In this document: piece by piece, positions 57,115 through 64,000 of the stretch
Layout: each line of letters opens with the position of its first letter
How positions within the stretch are numbered: position 1 is the first letter of the stretch
Source: Lathyrus oleraceus
Taxonomy: Eukaryota > Streptophyta > Magnoliopsida > Fabales > Fabaceae
Direction: 5' to 3'
DNA: 64,000 nt
NCBI RefSeq assembly: GCF_024323335.1
Contig: NC_066580.1
Coordinates: 137,655,648 to 137,719,647 of the forward strand
Notes under the pieces: generated by a model
Databases searched by the model: none
Told to the model about the DNA's origin: nothing
Seen by the model: the letters and a program-made list of their open reading frames with translations, nothing else
Program-made: the position numbers and the translations under genes

Positions 57115-59878
57115 ATGGATTCAAAAACCGTTGGTAATGAAATTGTAGATGAAGTAAATATGGTTGATTTAGAGAATGAAACAATTCAAGGCGTAAATGA
57201 ACTAAGAAGAATTGAAGATGATGTTTTACCTAAGTCTAAAAAGGCCAAAACATCAAGTGCTGATTGTTGGAAAGTGTTTACTAAACTTGGGGCGGATAAA
57301 GATGGGAATCCATTGGCTAAGTGCAATGGTTGTTCAAAGATTTTGAAGGGTGGCGATAGGAATTATGGTACCACGAGTTTGAATCGTCATATGAAGAAGT
57401 GCACTAAAATCAAATATGCTGATGTAGGTCAAGTAATGATGGACTTGCAAGGTAGACTCAAGAATCTTACAATAGATAAAAAGGTTTCTAGATCAATGTG
57501 TGCTACTGCAATCATTGCACATGATTTACCGTATAAATTTGTGGAGTTTCAAAAAATTAGGGATTGGATGAAATATTTGAACCCTGACTTTTCTCCTATT
57601 TCAAGAAATACCGCTAAGGCTGATGTTGATGAAATATTCAAGACAGAGAAAGAAGCTCTTAAGAAGGAGTTAGCTAATATTCCCTCTAGAATTTCACTAA
57701 CTTTTGATATGTGGACAGCTTGTACAAGTGAAGGTTATATTTGCTTGACTGCTCATTATGTTGATTCCAATTGGAATTTGAAGAGTAAGATTCTAAACTT
57801 TTGTCATATGCCTCCTCCACACACGGGATCTGAGATGTCAAAAAAGATTCTTGACTTTTTATCAGATTGGGGAATTGAGAAGAAGATTTTTTCACTCACA
57901 TTAGATAATGCTTCTGCTAATGACGTGATGCAAGCTCATTTGAAAAGACAACTTGTCTTGCAAAACTGGTTATTATCTGAGGGAGAGTTCTTTCATGTTC
58001 GTTGCTCAGCGCATGTTTTAAATTTGATTGTGCAAGAGGGTTTGAAAGTAATTGGTGATGCATTGGAAAAGATTAGGGAAAGTGTCAAATATGTGAAGGG
58101 CTATGAGGGTAGAATGAAAAAATTCAAGGAATGCATTGAGCTCATTGGCGGTATTGAAACATCGGCTGGTTTATCTTACGATGTTTCCACTAGATGGAAT
58201 TCTACTTATTTGATGCTTCAAAGTGCATTGAAGTACCGACGTGTATTTGCAAGCCTTAGTTTTCATGATGATAATTATAAGGTTTTCCCTTAAGAAGAAG
58301 ATTGGAAAAGAGGAGATAAGATATGCACATTCTTGTTGCCATTTTATGAGACAACAAACTTAATTTCCGGAACGTCTTATCCTACTTCCAATTTGTATTT
58401 TTTGTAAATTTGGAAAATTCAGTGTGTTTTGATGGCAAACATCAAAGATGAAGACACTCTTATAAGAGACATGGCTGAAGGAATGATGATCAAGTTTGAG
58501 AAGTATTGGAGTGATTATAGTGTGGTTCTTGCTCTAGGAGCAGTTCTTGACCCAAGGATTAAGCTTACCTCTTTGGAATACATGTATGAAAAAGTTGATC
58601 CACTTACCTCAACAATTAAAACAAATGAAATCAAGCAGAAATTGTACACTCTCTTTGAGATGTATCGTCGCCTTCATACTTCGTCTTCTACAACCTCTCA
58701 AACTCCATCTTCCATCACTAGAGGGGAATCAAGTTCACACGCGTTAACTAAAAGTTTGTTCAATGTATGTAGCCTCCTCCAATTATTAACTTGCTTTAAT
58801 ATGTTACATGTTGTTAAACGCTTTAATAACATGCTCTAAATTGTCAAATATGTTGCTGTTAAATATAAGAAACATGTTGTCAATTGTTACATGCTGTTAA
58901 ATACTATTATAACATGCTGCAAATTGCCAAATATGTTGCTGTTAAATGTAAGAAACATGTTGTAAACTGTTACATGTTGTTAAATGTTGTTATAACATGC
59001 TGTAAATTGCCAAATATGCTGCTGTTAAATGTAAGAAACATGCTGTAAACTGTTACATGCTGTTAAATGTTGTTATAACATGCTGTAAATTGCCAAATAT
59101 GCTGCTATTAAATGTAAGAAACATGCTGTAAATTGTTACATGTTGTTATAACGTGCTGTAAATTGTTATACATGTTGTTGTTTAATGTAAGAAACATTCT
59201 GTTAAATATTGTTATAACATGCTGTAAATTGACAAATATGTTATTGTTAATGTTACAAACATGCTGCTAAATCCTGTCTAAATTTGATTGTTTTAATATG
59301 TTACATGTTGTTAAACGTTGTCAATTGTTACATGTTGTAACATGTCTCTATTCTTTTCCTTTTTATTATAATAGGATTTGAAAGCACACAAACAACAACT
59401 TGCAACAGAGACCGGAAAGTCTCAACTTGATGTTTATTTGGATGAGGCAAGTGTGGATTTAAGTTATCAAAATTTTGATGACTTGAATGTTCTTCAATGG
59501 TGGAAGGAGAATTGGAATAGGTTTAAAGAGTTATCTTTATTGGCTCGTGATTTGTTAGGCATCCCTATTACTACTGTTGCATCTGAATCTGCTTTCAGTA
59601 TTGGTTCGATCATTCTAAACAAATATAGAAGTCGCTTGTTGTCGAAGAATGTAAAGGCATTGATTTGTACTCGCAGTTGGCTTCACGGTTTCAACAGTTT
59701 TGGTACATAATCAAATATTAAAGTTTCTTTTAATACTTTGTGATTCTTATAATTTTGTTACTTACACTTAATTTTTTTTATAGATGTAGTGGGTGATGAT
59801 GAAGATAATGATGATGGAAGCTTGGCGAAAAGTATTACAATTGAAGCATCATATGTTCATGACGTAGATGAAGATTGA
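57115..59878 (+). pseudogene. hAT transposase (BED finger, RNase H-like, C-terminal dimerisation domain)
   Basis: Starts at ATG 57115 just after an acceptor-like site. BED zinc finger with Cys-x2-Cys and His-x4-Cys at about 57322-57403. RNase H-like core follows (TFDMWT near 57703, TLDNASAND near 57898, CSAHVLNLIV near 58004). TAA 58291 and TAA 58405 interrupt an otherwise continuous frame; the second stands at a Gln site. A GT..AG intron spans about 58765-59374. The hAT dimerisation domain lies at 59378-59710 ([15 protein letters not shown]), then a short intron (about 59701-59783) and a final acidic exon to TGA near 59878. Closest to RICESLEEPER/Ac-like plant transposases. Domains are complete apart from the two stops. 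Confidence 0.88.
58848..59275 (+). repeat. About 82-bp tandem repeat in the transposase intron
   Basis: Five to six units beginning AAATTGYCAAATATG, containing TAAGAAACATG and ending TTATAACATGCTGT, at about 58838, 58920, 59003, 59086, 59159 and 59225. The last two are degenerate. It lies wholly inside the intron between the core and the dimerisation domain. Confidence 0.8.
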
Positions 59879-60216
59879 TGAGTGCATCTTTTATGTTTAT
59901 AGAGAATTTAGAGATTTTTGTGTTAGATTAAACTATTTATGACTTCTTTCATAACTTTTGTTGAATTTATGGAGTTGAACTTTTGTTGAATTTGTGGTGT
60001 TGAACTTATGTTGAATTCGTGATATTTAATTTAAGGTTTGTTGAATTTAATTATTGGATGTAGGATAATGATAGTGATTTTTATGCACTGCAAGTGTGTT
60101 TTTACATACATTATTTAGCAAAGACTTTATTAGATTTTAGTAGTATTAGGATGTATGAGTACTTTTTTAAAATTATATCATCATGAGTTAAAAAGGTTTT
60201 TTTAAAGAGAATAACG

Positions 60217-60364
60217 GGCATGCCCACATGCCCTTCATTAAATGGGGCGGGCCTAGTAAGTGAGCCCGCATCTCTACCTTTGACCGCCCCGCCCCGCCCC
60301 GTTTTCTTGTAGGCTTTTGTGGGGCGGGCCTAAACGGGGCGGGCATGCCCGTTTGCCACCCCTA
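60217..60364. repeat. hAT right GC-rich subterminal region and TIR
   Basis: GGGGCGGGCC, CCGCCCCGCCCCG and GGGCATGCCC blocks lead to GTTTGCCACCCCTA at 60351-60364, the inverted copy of the left end. Confidence 0.8.
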
Positions 60365-61744
<1,380 letters not shown>

Positions 61745-62211
61745 CACGATTTACGGTATGTTTTAAAATCTTATTAAGATATTTCCTCCTCTTCATCCAC
61801 ATTTACTTCAAGATTTTCTATGTCATAGAAACCCTTCATCTATTCAGCATCCTTTACTAGAACTCCCCACTACTTCAAAACTATCACTAATCTCTATAAA
61901 GTCTACTGAAGGACACCACGGCTAAAGGATATACTTTAAATAGGCATCACTTATTTAATTAGAACTCCAAAGAAATGGGAAGATCACTAGTAAATAAAAA
62001 ATCCAAAGAAAACATATGAGATATGAGACTTTGATGCAAAAGAAACAAATGAGAAACAAGTTACATTCTACCCATTTAAACAAATGATAGAGATCAATAT
62101 AATGCTAAACCTCTTGTTTTTTATGGAGATAGATTTGACTATTGGAAGGATAAAATAAATAGTTTATTTATAAGCCACGATGTTGATCTTTGGGATATGG
62201 TAGTTGATGGT
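61745..62211 (+). mobile_element. Chimeric repeat, copy 2: unknown stretch plus copia gag scrap
   Basis: Near-identical to 53208-53673 in the same orientation, including the gag scrap at about 62083-62211. Confidence 0.78.
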
Positions 62212-62826
62212 TGTCATACCCCAAAATTTGTCTTCCCATCTCATTTTCATTTAACCTTTTGGTTTAAGGTTCATCTGCTTTCATGAACATTCATATCATC
62301 TAATATACTAACATCATCATGGATTCAAAGGTAGATACTGATTTTACTTGACAAAGACCTAAGGTTTATTTGAGAATCAAGCCCTAGGAATTGTGATGCT
62401 ATAGTCATTATGGAGGGATCATCATGGTAATCAAAGATGCAAAACCCTAATTAAGGACAATTGATGCTTGAGACCTAGAAGATTGTATCATGGTGTTCTT
62501 TCATTGTCCAAACCCTATTTCTTGATCTTGAAGAATGGTGAATCTTGTAGTTTATTTTGAATGATTGTAAACCTTAGCTTGGCTATTGGCATTGATGTCT
62601 GCTACTCCTTAGGTTTAAGGTTTGGTTGTTGTTTGACTTGAGGTTTGATTGAGCCTAAATCTTAATTCTTTGTGCCATGTGGTTGGTCACAGATGTGTTA
62701 ATGTATATGATTTCTATTTATATTCCATTCATTTGGTTTTATTTTCCATGTGGCATTGGAAAGAGATTGCAAACTTCATCATTTTGCAAAAGCCAAGAAT
62801 CATAATCCAACAAAATTGTTTGGTAG
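62212..62826 (+). repeat. LTR-like fragment, copy 2
   Basis: Starts TGTCATACCCCAAAATTTG; aligned with 53674-54276, with a small insertion near 62636. Confidence 0.65.
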
Positions 62827-64000
62827 TTAATATTTAATATTTAATAATCAAGTTTATAGTTTATGATTAATAAATTTTCCATTTCTTATAAATGAAATTG
62901 TTTAGTATTTCAATCTTATGTTTAATTTATATTTCAATTTTTTAAAACTCTTTTCAAAGAGATTAATGATACTTAAAAATCGTAATATTGAGTAATGGGT
63001 AAATCATAAATACATACACCAGAAGATCTTCCAGTAAGGTATATCAGTAGTTTATTATTCAACTTCACGTTCTCTAATTATCATTAGCCTTAATAAAGAA
63101 ATTATTAAGAATATAAAGCAAACATGTTACTTAGGAGTCAAATATTAAATAATATCATTTATAAAAATAGCAAATTTATTAATAATATATAGCTTCAATG
63201 TTAATTGTTGAAAGATAAATATTATCTAACGGCATTAAATAAAATTTAAGATGCACCGGAGATACGAAGCATATTAGAACACACCTTATTCTAAGAGTTT
63301 ATGTATCTCTATAAAAAAAAGCAAAAGTGAAGATTTTAAATCCAGCAATTACCTTGTCTAATATCGATAATTATTATTTAACATTTAATAATCAATTTTT
63401 TAATTATTTATTATTAATAAATTTTCCACTTTTTATAAATGATATTGATTAATATTCCAATCTTATGATTAATTTATCTTTAGTTTTTTAAAAGACTCTT
63501 CACATAAACTAATTGTACTTAAAAATCGTGATGTTGAACAATGAATGAGTGATAGATACTTATCAGAAAATCTTCTAATAATAAATCTTTATCACTCAGT
63601 TATTGTTCCACTTCACACTTTATAATTATCATTAACATCCATGAAGAAAGTCATAAGAAAATGAAATGAAATACAAAGCAAAGATGTCTCTTACCAGTGA
63701 AACATTAAACAATATCAAGTAGCAAATTTATTAATATTATACAACTCCAGTTTGTATTGTTTAAAGATAAATATTGACTAGTGATATTAAACAAACTTTT
63801 TAAGATGCCTAGAATATATGAAAGCAAATTGAAAAAGGCCTTATTCCAAGAGTATATTTCAAATAAATAAAAACATAAATGAAGAGTCATAATCCAATAG
63901 TTGCATTATCTAATCTTGACAGTTGATATTTAATATGTAAAAATCAAGTTTGTAGCTATTTATGATTAATACATTTGTGACCTCTTATAAGTAATATGAT
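62827..64000. repeat. AT-rich tandem repeat of about 540 bp, copy 2, with hAT empty site
   Basis: Units start near 62827, 63375 and 63930. 63712-63719 reads ATATCAAG once, followed by TAG, as expected for the site without the hAT element. It continues past the window edge. Confidence 0.78.

Larger units (their letters stand above)
55164..60364 (+). mobile_element. hAT transposon, 5201 bp
   Basis: Terminal inverted repeats begin TAGGGGTGGCAAA on the left and end TTTGCCACCCCTA on the right. Flanks are an exact 8-bp duplication, ATATCAAG. It carries a BED-type transposase gene with introns on the plus strand and GC-rich subterminal regions that contrast with the AT-rich surroundings. TIR, 8-bp duplication and transposase all agree on the hAT superfamily. 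A paralogous empty site lies in the same window. Confidence 0.95.

Overview
The window is wall-to-wall plant transposable elements; I see no ordinary host gene, rRNA or tRNA gene. Two giant Ty3/gypsy Ogre elements (LTRs of 4.9-5.6 kb, tRNA-Arg-type primer site, an extra ORF upstream of gag, dual RNase H, a putative intron between protease and reverse transcriptase) are nested with a SIRE-type copia element, a Tekay chromovirus, a solo LTR and a hAT transposon. This density of Ogre copies suggests a large legume genome, most likely tribe Fabeae (pea, vetch, lentil or grass pea); this is inference.

Layout. 1-6580: 3' part of a Tekay-type chromovirus (Tekay-1), decayed gag-pol plus 3' LTR, inserted in the gag/PR region of Ogre-A. 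6581-14774: Ogre-A PR, RT, RNase H, INT and a 3-kb structured 3' UTR. 14775-19654: one LTR that closes Ogre-A on its left and opens another Ogre copy on its right (PBS 19657, leader, partial ORF1 to about 21017). 21018-53207: a SIRE-type copia copy whose RT-RNase H lies to the left of its LTR (45743-46800) and whose gag lies to the right. Two insertions interrupt it: Ogre-B (21629-44753, TSD AGAGG, LTRs about 0.7% different) and a minus-strand solo LTR (47518-52087, TSD GAGAT). 53208-64000: a chimeric block (copia gag scrap, LTR-like fragment, about 540-bp AT-rich tandem repeats) present twice as a direct repeat. The first copy holds a 5.2-kb hAT element (55164-60364, TSD ATATCAAG); the second copy has the matching empty site.

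Coding state. Every transposon gene is broken except the gag-PR frame of Ogre-B (1103 codons, uninterrupted). Ogre-B has nevertheless lost RT, RNase H and most of INT. Many premature stops sit where the family has Gln or Arg, as expected from C-to-T decay of methylated DNA.

Most interesting signal. The non-coding parts of both Ogres hold many short hairpins whose loops are constant while the two stem arms change together. They occur in the LTR (18332-18691 against 25085-25442), just after the INT stop codon (GAAA tetraloops), in tandem arrays of the 3' UTR (13395-13808; 36585-38567), and as a two-tier CTACG/CGTAG stem near the LTR end. The 3' UTRs also carry dozens of motifs resembling the 3' end of the tRNA-Arg primer, i.e. 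the complement of the element's own PBS. I know of no description of these covarying structures. Either selection on retrotransposon RNA or template-switch repair of palindromes during reverse transcription could explain them.
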